NCBI RefSeq assembly: GCF_000812865.1
Contig: NZ_JSYL01000013.1
Coordinates: 1 to 61,901, forward strand
Reading direction: 5' to 3'
Origin: Kaistella jeonii
Lineage (GTDB): Bacteria > Bacteroidota > Bacteroidia > Flavobacteriales > Weeksellaceae
Length of the DNA stretch: 61,901 nucleotides
In this document: in pieces, positions 25,541 to 34,833 of the stretch
Position numbering within the stretch: the stretch's first letter is position 1
Layout of the letters: each line of letters begins with the position of its first letter
Program-made: the position numbers and the translations under genes
Notes under the pieces: model-generated
What the model saw: the letters and a program-made list of their open reading frames with translations, nothing else
Databases searched by the model: none
What the model was told of the DNA's origin: nothing

Positions 25541-28077
25541 AAGGATTTGCGATACATGAAATATATTCCGCCTAAACTCAATAATAAAAACAACGCGAAA
25601 CAAATCATCGAAATTAATTTTCCTCTTGCGATCACATCTGGTGCGAAAATCATTTTTATGGTATGATTTCCGGCCGGAACATGGACTGCTCTTAACAAAT
25701 AATCAGCTTTGATGTAAGGAACTTCTTTTTCATCGACGAACATTTTCCAGCCTTTTGGATAATAAATTTCGGACAAAACTGCCAGTTGTGGTGTTTTCGA
25801 CTGCGTTTTAAATTCAAGTTCGTTCGGTTGATATTTGGTTAAATTCAAAAATGCGGTTGAATCTGCGGCAATCTGTTTTCCGTCGAAATATTTTTTATCA
25901 TCTTTTGAAATGATGGCGACTTTCTTCGTATCAACTTCCCCGATTTGTTTAATTTCTTCATTGGGAGAATTCACGAATTTTATGTCAGAAACAAACCAGG
26001 CATTTCCATTCGTTTGTGGATTTGTAACGGCTTCAGGTTTTTCTTCATCACCAAAGATCATGTATTTCGCGTTGAGCATATTTAAAATTCTCGGCACCTT
26101 TACAGAATCAATTCTCCCAAAATATTCATTAATGATATCATCGTAACGGCGAAGTTTTACTGCATGATAACCGCCAATAGAAGATTTGAAATAGGAAGTA
26201 TTGGTCTCACTGAATGTTCCTAAAACCTGATTGTAAATTCGGTAATGCGTTTTATCTTTTTCGGCAATAGTTTCTAAAGTTTTATTGATATTAGCATTTG
26301 CAAGAAGCGACTGCAAATTTTTATTATCGCCTACTTTCTGCATGAGTAATTCAGAATTTTCGGTTTGAAAAGGATTTTCAGTAAAAGTCTTATCAATGAA
26401 ATTATCATTGTTCAAATATCTTTTATTAACACTCCACAAGTCAAATAAACTTACCAAACCAATAACGATGATCACTACATTCTGACTGTTTTTTTTCTTT
26501 AAACTCAAGAACAAAAGAGCAGCTGCAACGGCAACATAAACGATTGCTTTGATCGCATCAATTCTAAACATTTTAAATCTTTCGTCCACCAAAAAATCTA
26601 AAAGATAAGGCGGAAGATAAGTTTTCTCGGTGTCGGTATGAAAACCTAAGATCGATTTTCCGAAGATAATCAACAAAAAAGTAATGCCTAAAACAGAAGC
26701 ACTTACATAAGTTAAGATCTTCTTTTTGTAATCTTCTGTCAAAATATTTTCCGTCGAAGTTTCGGTTTCTTCATTTGAATTAAAGAAACGGTAAAGACCA
26801 AGAATGGCGATCAAAGGGAATAATAATTCGACCACGACCAGAATTGAACTTGGCGCCCGAAATTTATTATAGAATGGAACAAAATCAATAAAGAAATCTG
26901 AAAGCACCATAAAATTACTTCCCCAAGCTAAAAATACAGTGAGGATCGAAGCTCCTAAAATCCAGTATCTGTATTTTTTCCAGCCAAAGAAAAACCCCAA
27001 GATCGCGAGGAAACAAACGATTGCTCCTTGATAAGCAGGACCAGAAGTTCCTGGTTGTTCGCCCCAATAAGTTGGACTTTGGAATGCTTTCCTGATATTA
27101 TTAACTTCATCTTGAGATCGCGCGTTGTTTTGAACCAAGTCACTCACTTTTTCCATTATCTTTTCGGAACCTTCCTCATTGCTAGAACCGCCCATTAATC
27201 TTGGAATAAACAGGTTTAACGTTTCCATTTTGCCGTAACTCCACATCAACATGCTTTCTTTGTCCATCCCCGATTTTTCGGAGGAATGCGTGTCATTATC
27301 CAAAATTTGTTTCCCACGAACCGTTTCTGTGATGTACTCCGAATTCGCCATAATTCTTTGGGAATTCATACCCACTCCAAGGACAAAAGCCAAAGCTAAA
27401 ATCCCGGTCGATATTCCAAAATGTTTCCAGTCTGTTTTCCCCTGAAATGCACGGATTAATTCGGAAAGGAATAAAAATCCGAGTGCAATAAATAAGTAAT
27501 AGGTCATTTGGGGGTGATTCGCCGCGATCTGCAATCCCATAAAAAATGCGGTAACAATAAAGCCGACCACATATTTTTTACGGATATACACTAAAAGAAT
27601 TCCCGCTAAAAGTGGCGCAAAATAAGCAACAGTCTGAATTTTACCATTATGTCCCGCAGCTAAAGCTATATAAAAATAAGTAGAAAGCCCGAAAAAAGTG
27701 GCGCCCAAAAGTGCGTATTTCCAGTTTTTGACGACAACCATTCCGAGGAGGAAAAAGCCAGCAAAAAGGAGAAAAATGTAATTGGCTGGTTTGGGTAAAA
27801 AATTCAGGATCTCATCTGCTTTCTTAATGATATCACCTTTGAACTGCGCTCCCATTTGATAAGTCGGCATTCCGCCAAACATAGAATCGCTCCAATATGT
27901 TTCTTCCCCATTTTGAGCTCTGTAATCCAACAATTCTTTTGCGCCGCCTTTATATTGTACAATGTCGTGCTGAAAAAGTTGTTTTCCCGTGAGAACAGGA
28001 TTGGCGTAAACCAAAGCCAGGATCACGAAAGCCAAGATGCTTCCAATGATGAAAATGAGTTTTTTATTTTTCGACAT
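25510..28077 (-). CDS. YfhO family integral membrane protein (putative glycosyltransferase)
   Basis: An 855-aa multi-spanning membrane protein of the YfhO family, GT-C-like enzymes linked in Firmicutes to glycosylation of lipoteichoic acid or lipids. The first helix is LIFIIGSILAFVILALVYANP, followed by FQHDIVQYKGGAKELLDYR with the acidic loop expected of GT-C enzymes. About 12 helices lie before residue 560 and one near the C-terminus, with a soluble beta domain between (about 570-815; YPKGWKMFVDEKEV, VPAGNHTIKMIF). The last nine residues (GTGRDLSEN) are encoded by a palindromic repeat and probably are not ancestral. A terminator lies upstream, between it and the DUF4834 gene. Confidence 0.87.
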   Translation of the reverse strand: MSKNKKLIFIIGSILAFVILALVYANPVLTGKQLFQHDIVQYKGGAKELLDYRAQNGEETYWSDSMFGGMPTYQMGAQFKGDIIKKADEILNFLPKPANYIFLLFAGFFLLGMVVVKNWKYALLGATFFGLSTYFYIALAAGHNGKIQTVAYFAPLLAGILLVYIRKKYVVGFIVTAFFMGLQIAANHPQMTYYLFIALGFLFLSELIRAFQGKTDWKHFGISTGILALAFVLGVGMNSQRIMANSEYITETVRGKQILDNDTHSSEKSGMDKESMLMWSYGKMETLNLFIPRLMGGSSNEEGSEKIMEKVSDLVQNNARSQDEVNNIRKAFQSPTYWGEQPGTSGPAYQGAIVCFLAILGFFFGWKKYRYWILGASILTVFLAWGSNFMVLSDFFIDFVPFYNKFRAPSSILVVVELLFPLIAILGLYRFFNSNEETETSTENILTEDYKKKILTYVSASVLGITFLLIIFGKSILGFHTDTEKTYLPPYLLDFLVDERFKMFRIDAIKAIVYVAVAAALLFLSLKKKNSQNVVIIVIGLVSLFDLWSVNKRYLNNDNFIDKTFTENPFQTENSELLMQKVGDNKNLQSLLANANINKTLETIAEKDKTHYRIYNQVLGTFSETNTSYFKSSIGGYHAVKLRRYDDIINEYFGRIDSVKVPRILNMLNAKYMIFGDEEKPEAVTNPQTNGNAWFVSDIKFVNSPNEEIKQIGEVDTKKVAIISKDDKKYFDGKQIAADSTAFLNLTKYQPNELEFKTQSKTPQLAVLSEIYYPKGWKMFVDEKEVPYIKADYLLRAVHVPAGNHTIKMIFAPDVIARGKLISMICFALFLLLSLGGIYFMYRKSLGTGRDLSEN

Positions 28078-28100
28078 ATTAAGTTTTCAGTCTATAAAAA

Positions 28101-28129
28101 ACCTTTCGAATCTTAAAAATTCGAAAGGT
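28101..28129 (-). terminator. terminator between DUF4834 and yfhO genes
   Basis: Perfect 11-base arms ACCTTTCGAAT (28101-28111) and ATTCGAAAGGT (28119-28129) enclose seven bases. On the minus strand the hairpin is followed by a T-run. Confidence 0.75.
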
Positions 28130-28134
28130 CATTG

Positions 28135-28359
28135 TTATTTTTTTGTTTCGTTGTTCTCTTTAATTTCTTCGTAATCTACCGTTTCTGCATCCCAGTTGAT
28201 CCTTGAATCTAAATTCTTCTTCGATTCTTCAGCACTTGATTTCTGTGGATTGTCCGGCTTCGGAAACTTATAAAAGGATGCAAAAAACATCCGCTTTAAA
28301 ATATTCCAAAGAAAAAATATAATGATGGTTGTTATTATTATTTCAAAAATAAATTTCAT
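28135..28359 (-). CDS. DUF4834 family small membrane protein
   Basis: The 74-aa protein has one N-terminal membrane helix (about 3-24), a short amphipathic FFASFYKFP segment, then a charged cytosolic tail with INWDAETVDYEEIK, the DUF4834 hallmark in Flavobacteriia. Function is unknown. It is transcribed with the yfhO gene direction but a strong terminator separates them. Confidence 0.8.
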   Translation of the reverse strand: MKFIFEIIITTIIIFFLWNILKRMFFASFYKFPKPDNPQKSSAEESKKNLDSRINWDAETVDYEEIKENNETKK

Positions 28360-28426
28360 AAAGTTGAAAATTAGTTACAAACAGAAAGTTATTTAGGATC
28401 ACTCACCGTCTATCATCCATTGCTTA

Positions 28427-29482
28427 TTATTTAGCGGGATTTACAATTACCGTTGAGTTAGAAACGCTTTTCATAGTCTGTGTTTGTTTCCCATCAGATA
28501 GCGTTTCTGATTGCGAAGTTTTCACCGCGATATTTTGATTTTTCACCCAACCTGTTTTTTGATCCAGGGCGATCGTACCGTTTTGCGTTAATTCAGAACT
28601 CATACTTCTTGTAACTCCTTCCTGAGTTTTTTTGTCAGATTTGCGCGGAATTCCACCGGAAACTCCAATATTAACTACTCCATTTTCAACACTTTTTATA
28701 GTATAATTGGTTGAAAGTTTTATTTTGCCATCTGGAGTTGCGTTTTCCGTCTGCGTCCATTTTTCCCCAATTTTCGCTCCTTTTGCAGGAATTAAATTTA
28801 AATTTTTAGTGAACTGGTCTTTCAAAACTTTTTCATTAAAGCTTCCTTTGAAACTTTTTAGAAAAGCCTCTTTTTGTTTCGCATCTTTAATTACACTTCC
28901 AACAGAACTTGCAACTTTCGTATAAACAGGCTCAAAACCAGTAATTGAAATCACTTTTCCGTTTTCAGTCATTTTCATATTGAGTTTATTTCCGACCAAA
29001 CCTTTGTTCACTTTCCACATCATTTTCAGCTGATCTTCTTTGGGTTCAGCCAATTTCGTATCAACAACGATCGATTTTCCGTTGGCATTTTGAGAATTTT
29101 TTTTGCCTAACAGATCGATGGTGATGTCGTAAATTCCCTTATCAAAATTATCGACGGTGAAGGTCATTTCATCAGTCGTTTCACTGGTTCCACTTTGTGT
29201 TTTTCCATCAGGAGCAGTCATCGTTTGCACATCTTTCTGGAAAGTCGTCAAAGGATAAGTTTTTCCCTTTTCCAGTTTAAAGGTTTGCTTATAAACACCC
29301 GATGAATCTTTGATCGCCATCGTTTCAACCGGCTGTTCAACCGTTTTTGTGGAATCGACTACGGGAACTTCAACCGAAATTGTTTTCCCCGTCGTTGGAT
29401 CTACTTTGGTGACGGTTTTCGTTTCCTTTTTACAAGAAATTAGAGCTATAGAAAGAAGCGCAATTGCAGTGAATTTTTTCAT
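28427..29482 (-). CDS. DUF6263 family lipoprotein
   Basis: A 351-aa lipoprotein: MKKFTAIALLSIALISCKKE gives the lipobox with Cys17. A Thr/Val/Asp-rich linker is followed by the DUF6263 domain (about 65-350) with YKQTFKLEKGKTYPLTT near its start and TQNGTIALDQKTGWV near the end, an all-beta fold of unknown function. It is probably anchored in the outer membrane or inner leaflet. Two in-tandem TKTV/VEVPVVD phrases in the linker look disordered. It stands alone, divergent from the CPBP protease gene. Confidence 0.82.
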   Translation of the reverse strand: MKKFTAIALLSIALISCKKETKTVTKVDPTTGKTISVEVPVVDSTKTVEQPVETMAIKDSSGVYKQTFKLEKGKTYPLTTFQKDVQTMTAPDGKTQSGTSETTDEMTFTVDNFDKGIYDITIDLLGKKNSQNANGKSIVVDTKLAEPKEDQLKMMWKVNKGLVGNKLNMKMTENGKVISITGFEPVYTKVASSVGSVIKDAKQKEAFLKSFKGSFNEKVLKDQFTKNLNLIPAKGAKIGEKWTQTENATPDGKIKLSTNYTIKSVENGVVNIGVSGGIPRKSDKKTQEGVTRSMSSELTQNGTIALDQKTGWVKNQNIAVKTSQSETLSDGKQTQTMKSVSNSTVIVNPAK

Positions 29483-29712
29483 TAAATAATTTTTCTTTTT
29501 TGAATTTTTGTTCTTAATAAATTCCTTTATTTTTGGTAATGAACGACAAATTTAAGGTAATTATTTCTGTTGGTTTCAAACATTATAATTATTTTAACAA
29601 TCTTTAAAAAAATAGAAAGTCAGACTCATTCATTTTCTACATTCTCAGGATATTATTGATCTGTAACAAACTATTCATTAATGTTACGAATTAGAAAAAT
29701 AAATTCACCGCT

Positions 29713-30360
29713 ATGAAAGAAAATAAAAAGAAAATTTTTGGAATTATTCTAGTTGTTTTCATTGTAGCAATGTCGCCACTGGCCACCAAAATCTTTGAAA
29801 ACAGGCTTTCTTTCACTCAAGTTATGATCCTTTCCCGACTTTGGCAATGGACAGGATTATTGCTCCTATTCTATTATTGCAGAAAGATATTAAAGGAAAA
29901 AATCATCATCTGGAAATCTGAAAAAAAAGGAATCTTATTCTACTTTATCTCTATTATTGGAATTCTGGCAGCATTATTCGGAATGATGGTTTTAATACAT
30001 CTACTTCATTTACCGAAGGAAAACAGCCCAAAACTTTCGCAGCTGATGAATGCGGTAAAAAATAATGTACCGCTCATTTTTTTAATTACTATAACCGCAG
30101 GAGTTGTGGAAGAACTTTTTTTCCGCGCATTTTTACAAACAAGAATTTCTATGCTCACTAAAAGCAATTTATTTGGAATTTTTACAAGCACACTCATTTT
30201 TGCCCTAGCTCACTACGCTTACGGAACCTGGATCAATATGGTCGGTCCTTTTTTAATCGGTTTGGTATTTGCAGTTTACTATTCGAAATACAGAAATATT
30301 GGTGTTTTAATCTTCGTACACTTCATCTGGGATTTCTACGCACTTTACACTGCTGCATAA
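29713..30360 (+). CDS. CPBP family intramembrane glutamic endopeptidase
   Basis: A 215-aa membrane protein of the CPBP/Abi (Rce1-like) family with about seven helices. The catalytic motif EELFFR has Glu133-Glu134 and Arg138. The second motif, FALAHYAYG, has His167, and the third, HFIWDF, has His203 and Asp207, so all active-site residues are present. Bacterial members serve in bacteriocin self-immunity or peptide processing, but no bacteriocin gene is nearby. The stop is 43 bases before the M3 peptidase ATG, although a TAAATTTG box (30379-30386) suggests separate initiation. Confidence 0.9.
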   Translation: MKENKKKIFGIILVVFIVAMSPLATKIFENRLSFTQVMILSRLWQWTGLLLLFYYCRKILKEKIIIWKSEKKGILFYFISIIGILAALFGMMVLIHLLHLPKENSPKLSQLMNAVKNNVPLIFLITITAGVVEELFFRAFLQTRISMLTKSNLFGIFTSTLIFALAHYAYGTWINMVGPFLIGLVFAVYYSKYRNIGVLIFVHFIWDFYALYTAA

Positions 30361-30403
30361 ACATCAATCAAAATTTCTTAAATTTGTCTCTTTAAATAAA
30401 TAT

Positions 30404-32416
30404 ATGAATCCACTCTTAAAAGCATTCGATACCCAGTATAATTCTGCGCCTTTTACTGAAATTAAAGAAGAACATTTTCTTCCCGCTTTTCAGGAATTAA
30501 TTAAAACTTCCGAAAAAGAAATCAATGAAATTGTTGAGAATAAAGATGAACCCACCTTTGAAAACGTGATCGAAGCTTTGGCTTTTTCCGGCGAACAGTT
30601 AGAAGTTGTTTCCAGTATTTTTTTCAATCTGAATTCTGCCGAAACCAATGATGAAATTCAAAAAATCGCACAAGAAGTTTCTCCAATTTTAACTGCATAT
30701 TCTGCCCGAATTTCCCAAAACGAAAAGCTTTTTGATAAAATTAATAAAGTTTACACCGAAAAGGAAAAATATAATCTCAACGAAGAACAGCAAATGCTTT
30801 TGACGGAAACTTACAAAGGTTTTGTAAGAAGCGGCGCCCTTTTAAATGAAACGGAAAAAGAAAAATTCAAAAACATAAGTATTGAATTGTCGAAAAAATC
30901 GCTTCAGTTTGGACAAAATGTCTTGGCGGAAACGAATAACTATTTCAAACATATTACGGACGAAAAAGATCTGGCCGGAATACCGGAAGCTATTTTGCAG
31001 CAATATCGGGAAGAAGCAAAAGAAAGAAATTTGGAAGGATTTGTGGTGACTTTGCAATACCCAAGTTTTTTGCCTTTGATGACTTACGCCGAAAACCGCG
31101 AACTTCGGAAAGAACTGGCTTTGGTAAACGGAAAAAAATCTTTTAATAATAATGAATTCGACAATCAGAATTTGATCAAAGAAATCATTCAACTTAAACA
31201 GGAAAAAGCGAAACTTTTAGGTTATACATCTTACGCAAATTATGTCTTGGAAGAAAGAATGGCAAAAGAACCTGGAAAAGTAAAAACTTTTTTGAATGAA
31301 CTTTTAGAAAAAGCAAAACCTTACGCCGAAAAAGAAATCGAAGAATTAAAAAAACTCGCAAAAGTAGACGGAATAGAAGAAATGGAAAGTTACGACCATA
31401 CGTTCTACGCTGAAAAATTACGCAAACAAAAATTCGATATTGATGATGAAGAACTGAAACCTTATTTTCAATTAGAGAAAGTTCAGGCCGCCGTTTTTGG
31501 TTTAGCGGAAAAATTGTTCGGTTTGACTTTTATTGAAACGACCGCAATTCAGAAATATAATGATGAAGTAAAAACCTTCGAAATTTTTGAAAATGGCGAA
31601 TTTAAAGCACTTCTTTACGCCGATTATTTCCCGAGAAAAGGAAAAAGAGCCGGAGCGTGGATGACAAGTTTTAAAAATCAGTTTCAAAAAAATGGTGAAA
31701 ATCACCGTCCACATATTTCTGTCGTGTGTAATTTTTCCAAACCAACTTCAGATACTCCGAGTTTATTGACTTTCCAAGAAGTGACAACGCTTTTTCATGA
31801 ATTTGGTCATGCTTTACACGGCGTTCTGGCGAATACAACTTATCCAAATCTTTCGGGAACTTCTGTAAAATGGGATTTCGTAGAACTTCCGTCTCAGTTT
31901 TTAGAGAATTATTGTTACGAACCTGAATTTCTGAAAACCTTTGCAAAACATTATCAAACTGGAGAAATTTTACCGAATGAAAAAATTCAGAAGATCTCAG
32001 ATTCCAAAAATTTTATGGAAGGTTATCAAACGATGCGACAAATTGGTTTCGGACTTTTAGACATTGCTTATCACACCGATTCGGACAAAATTGGCGACGT
32101 CAAAACCTTTGAAGTTGAAGAAACGAAAGCCACCAATCTTTATCCGAGCAATCCTGAAACGATCATGAGCACGAGTTTCTCTCACATTTTTCAAGGTGGA
32201 TATTCGGCGGGATATTATTCTTATAAATGGGCCGAAGTTTTGGATGCAGATGCTTTTCAATATTTCAAAGAAAACGGAATTTTCAATCCGGAAATCGCGG
32301 CAAAATATAAAGTTTTATTGTCATCTGGAGGAACAAAAGATCCGATGGAACTGTACAAAAATTTTAGAGGAAGTGAGCCGAAAGTGGAGAGTTTATTGAA
32401 AAGAGCTTTTGGATAA
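30404..32416 (+). CDS. M3 family metallopeptidase (oligopeptidase A / dipeptidyl carboxypeptidase type)
   Basis: A 670-aa cytosolic thimet-type oligopeptidase that trims short peptides, such as cleaved signal peptides. The zinc site is HEFGH (His465-Glu466-His469) within TLFHEFGHALHGVL, with the downstream Glu ligand in SQFLENYCYEP. The substrate-binding HIFQGGYSAGYYSYKWAEVLDADAF region near the end is the usual M3 signature. There is no signal peptide, so it is OpdA-like rather than an exported Dcp. A TAAATTTG box lies 18 bases before the ATG. Confidence 0.95.
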   Translation: MNPLLKAFDTQYNSAPFTEIKEEHFLPAFQELIKTSEKEINEIVENKDEPTFENVIEALAFSGEQLEVVSSIFFNLNSAETNDEIQKIAQEVSPILTAYSARISQNEKLFDKINKVYTEKEKYNLNEEQQMLLTETYKGFVRSGALLNETEKEKFKNISIELSKKSLQFGQNVLAETNNYFKHITDEKDLAGIPEAILQQYREEAKERNLEGFVVTLQYPSFLPLMTYAENRELRKELALVNGKKSFNNNEFDNQNLIKEIIQLKQEKAKLLGYTSYANYVLEERMAKEPGKVKTFLNELLEKAKPYAEKEIEELKKLAKVDGIEEMESYDHTFYAEKLRKQKFDIDDEELKPYFQLEKVQAAVFGLAEKLFGLTFIETTAIQKYNDEVKTFEIFENGEFKALLYADYFPRKGKRAGAWMTSFKNQFQKNGENHRPHISVVCNFSKPTSDTPSLLTFQEVTTLFHEFGHALHGVLANTTYPNLSGTSVKWDFVELPSQFLENYCYEPEFLKTFAKHYQTGEILPNEKIQKISDSKNFMEGYQTMRQIGFGLLDIAYHTDSDKIGDVKTFEVEETKATNLYPSNPETIMSTSFSHIFQGGYSAGYYSYKWAEVLDADAFQYFKENGIFNPEIAAKYKVLLSSGGTKDPMELYKNFRGSEPKVESLLKRAFG

Positions 32417-32461
32417 TCTTATATATTTAAACCTTTATTGAACTAAAAAACACAGCAAAAT

Positions 32462-32662
32462 ATGTTATTAGCGATTTTATTACCATTTTTATCTTTCATA
32501 TTTCGGGGCAAAATACTGACAGGAATCATCTGTTTCCTCTTACAAATCACGATCCTTGGCTGGATTCCGGCTGCAATTTGGGCAGCATTATCTTTAAGCA
32601 ATTCAAGAGCGGAAAAACGAAACAATAAATTAATTAAAGCAATCCGCGAAAATGGAAATTAA
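32462..32662 (+). CDS. YqaE/Pmp3-like small membrane protein
   Basis: The 66-aa protein has two helices (about 2-16 and 20-47) and a basic tail. The sequence LLAILLPFLSFIFRG followed by ITILGWIPAAIWA matches the YqaE/Pmp3 pattern, in which LPP and GYIPG are usual. Such proteolipids are associated with membrane potential and stress responses in other organisms. Its TAA overlaps the stop codon of the convergent flippase-like gene, so the two mRNAs overlap at their 3' ends. Confidence 0.8.
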   Translation: MLLAILLPFLSFIFRGKILTGIICFLLQITILGWIPAAIWAALSLSNSRAEKRNNKLIKAIRENGN

Positions 32663-33684
32663 GATTTTCTATTTTTTGCCAAAATAGGAATGGAAATTAT
32701 TCCAAGTACGATCATGATGACCAATTGCATCGTGTGAGAAATAAAAGCGTAGGAAAGACCGACTTCTCCACCTTCTTCCGGGTTTTTTCCCATTGAAAGG
32801 AATAAGGCCATAATTCCGAATTTTAAAGCCAGATGAAACGCGCCAATTCCGCCCGAAGCTGGAACCATCATTCCCAAAGTTCCGACAACGATGATGAAAA
32901 ATCCATCTGCGATCGTAAAATTTGAAGTTTCAGGAAGTGCAAAACAAACCAAATACGCTGCTAAATAATAGCAGATCCAAATGGCAAGTGATAATAGAAT
33001 GAATTTTCCTTTTTGTTTTAATTTGAAAATTGAGGTTAAACCGTAAAAAATTCCTTTTCCGAAATTAACTGCCTTTTGATAAATAGGAAATTGCTCCATT
33101 TTTTTTCTCAGCGCAAAAAATACTATCAATAAAACAGCTGCAATTCCTAACAAAATAAACCATTTAGAATTTGAAGTGCTTTCAGCAGTTTTACTTTTTT
33201 CTTCTGTAACGTATTGATAGAAAGCTAAAATCGCTTTGTATTTAAAAATTAAAGTCAGACCTAAAAAGCCTCCCATACAAATTAGATCGACTACCCTTTC
33301 CAAAATGATCGTTCCAAAAGATTTTTCCACAGGAACTTTTTCAACACCAAAAAGAGCTGTTGAACGAGCCAATTCACCACTTCTTGGAATGGTAAGATTC
33401 ATTAAATATCCAAAGGAAATCGTCCAGAAAGCGTTTGAATTTGAAATCTTATAACCCATCGGTTCAAGTAATAAATTCCAGCGAATCGCGCGAAACCAAT
33501 ACGCCAAAATCCCAAAAATTGAACCTGCGAAAACCCAGAAATAATTTGCTTTTGCGAAATAGCCTGCAATTTTTTTGAATTCCATTCCTTTTAAAGCCAA
33601 CCACATAAAGAACATAGCAATTCCTAAAGAAACTGCGATGGTTAAGAAGGTTTTAAAAGAATTTGGTTTTTTGATTTCTTCCAA
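32659..33684 (-). CDS. flippase-like domain protein (LPG synthase TM / UPF0104 family)
   Basis: A 341-aa membrane protein with about eight helices of the lysylphosphatidylglycerol-synthase transmembrane family. Family signatures are YWFRAIRWNLLLEPMG (about 60-75), then GYLMNLTIPRSGELARSTALFGVEKVPVEK and a late PASGGIGAFH. It lacks the C-terminal aminoacyltransferase domain, so it may flip or export lipids or glycolipids. Only a TTG (33684) or a much later ATG is available; the TTG keeps the family N-terminus. It is followed in the same direction as panD, which lies 21 bases upstream, so the pair may be co-transcribed. Confidence 0.85.
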   Translation of the reverse strand: MEEIKKPNSFKTFLTIAVSLGIAMFFMWLALKGMEFKKIAGYFAKANYFWVFAGSIFGILAYWFRAIRWNLLLEPMGYKISNSNAFWTISFGYLMNLTIPRSGELARSTALFGVEKVPVEKSFGTIILERVVDLICMGGFLGLTLIFKYKAILAFYQYVTEEKSKTAESTSNSKWFILLGIAAVLLIVFFALRKKMEQFPIYQKAVNFGKGIFYGLTSIFKLKQKGKFILLSLAIWICYYLAAYLVCFALPETSNFTIADGFFIIVVGTLGMMVPASGGIGAFHLALKFGIMALFLSMGKNPEEGGEVGLSYAFISHTMQLVIMIVLGIISIPILAKNRKS

Positions 33685-33705
33685 AATTGAGGGAATTTTC
33701 AGAAA

Positions 33706-34056
33706 TTAGGTAAGAAGGTTGGTTTTTTCGTCGGGGAAAATAATTTTGGGTTGAAAAGTTTTTGCTTCCTCTGGAGTCATCTGCGCGAACGACATGATAA
33801 TAATAATATCATTTTTTTGAACTCGTCTTGCAGCAGGACCGTTCAAACAAATTTCACCTGATTTTCTTTTCCCTTTGATAGCATAGGTGTCGAACCTTTC
33901 GCCGTTGTTCACATTGACAATATAGACTCTTTCGCCCACTATAATTCCCGAAGCTTCTAACAGATCTTCGTCGATTGTGATGCTTCCTATATAATTAAGA
34001 TCGGATTCTGTAACCCGAACTCTGTGAATCTTAGATTTAAAAACTTCAATTAGCAT
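33706..34056 (-). CDS. panD: aspartate 1-decarboxylase PanD
   Basis: PanD makes beta-alanine for pantothenate and CoA. The 116-aa proenzyme self-cleaves between Gly24 and Ser25 in YIGSITID to create the pyruvoyl cofactor. Other conserved residues are Lys9, the [11 protein letters not shown] segment with Tyr58-equivalent, and [12 protein letters not shown]. The chain has the normal length. No other pan gene lies nearby, and the next gene downstream encodes the flippase-like protein. Confidence 0.96.
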   Translation of the reverse strand: MLIEVFKSKIHRVRVTESDLNYIGSITIDEDLLEASGIIVGERVYIVNVNNGERFDTYAIKGKRKSGEICLNGPAARRVQKNDIIIIMSFAQMTPEEAKTFQPKIIFPDEKTNLLT

Positions 34057-34266
34057 GGCGCAAATTTAATTATTTTAATCAAAACAACCGTAAATATTTT
34101 TTTTGTTAATGCATACTGTTAATATCCACTGCGACAATCATCTGCTGCTATTTAAGTTTAATCCAAAATAAAATCTGTTATCATCTAAAAATGAATACAA
34201 AATTAAACAATTCATAATTTTAAATATGAGAATACAAAATTGATAATTATTCGATTGATAAAGGGT

Positions 34267-34283
34267 TTGGCACAATTTTAGCA
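34267..34283 (+). promoter_or_regulatory. sigma54 (-24/-12)-like site
   Basis: TTGGCACAATTTTAGCA matches the RpoN consensus TTGGCACnnnnnTTGCA except for one base. The invariant GG (34269-34270) and GC (34281-34282) are spaced by exactly ten bases. A transcript would run toward the HU gene and start near 34295. Confidence 0.4.
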
Positions 34284-34377
34284 CTCCAAAACGTCGCATA
34301 TTGGTATGAGCTTCAATTTAGTAGTTTCTGTTAATTCGGAGAAATTTATAGATTTTCTGTTAAATATTTGGAAAACA

Positions 34378-34408
34378 TTTGCACAATATGAAAAATGTTT
34401 TATATTTG
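34378..34408 (+). promoter_or_regulatory. primary promoter of the HU gene
   Basis: TTTG (34378-34381) and TATATTTG (34401-34408) are separated by 19 bases, an excellent match to the Bacteroidetes -33/-7 consensus, leaving a leader of about 30 bases before the ATG at 34445. Confidence 0.75.
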
Positions 34409-34444
34409 CTTTGATAATGATACTAACTTAAATAATTAATAATT

Positions 34445-34753
34445 ATGAACAAATCAGAATTAATCGACGCTATCGCAAAAGACGCGAGCATTACAAAAGT
34501 TGCTGCAAAAGCTGCTTTGGAATCTTTCATTTCTAACGTAACCTCTACTTTGAAAGAAAAAGATGGTAAAGTTTCTTTAGTTGGATTCGGGACTTTCTCT
34601 GTAGCAGATAGAGCTGCTAGACAAGGAATCAACCCTGCAACTAAAAAACCAATTCAAATAGCTGCTAAAAAAGTTGCTAAATTCAAAGCTGGTGCTGATT
34701 TATCAGGAGCGGTTATGGAAAGTATGACTGCGACAACAAAAAAGAAGAAATAA
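34445..34753 (+). CDS. HU family DNA-binding protein
   Basis: The 102-aa histone-like protein begins MNKSELIDAIAKDASITKVAAKAAL and has VSLVGFGTFSVADRAARQGINPATKKPI, the beta-arm region with the DNA-intercalating proline. A basic Lys-rich tail (KKKK) follows the usual 90-residue core. HU dimers bend and compact DNA. The strong promoter, long AT-rich leader region and strong terminator fit a highly expressed monocistronic gene. Confidence 0.95.
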   Translation: MNKSELIDAIAKDASITKVAAKAALESFISNVTSTLKEKDGKVSLVGFGTFSVADRAARQGINPATKKPIQIAAKKVAKFKAGADLSGAVMESMTATTKKKK

Positions 34754-34778
34754 TCTTTAGATTATTTTCAAAAAAATC

Positions 34779-34800
34779 AAATCCCGATTCCTCGGGATTT
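34779..34800 (+). terminator. terminator of the HU gene
   Basis: Perfect nine-base arms AAATCCCGA (34779-34787) and TCGGGATTT (34792-34800) with loop TTCC are followed by a T-run. Confidence 0.88.
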
Positions 34801-34833
34801 TTTTTGTGCTATAAATTATTCGAACAGCCTTCT

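Larger units (their letters stand above)
34057..34444. other. 388-base gene-free region upstream of the HU gene
   Basis: I see no credible ORF. The region is strongly AT-rich and holds a sigma54-like site (34267-34283) and a primary-sigma promoter (34378-34408). The stretch 34090-34260 shows no clear structure and may hold a curved or protein-binding AT segment. Confidence 0.5.

Noticed and set aside
29713..30360. Bacteriocin immunity role for the CPBP protease
   Set aside because: No precursor peptide, GG-leader or transport gene is found nearby, so only the protease family is claimed.
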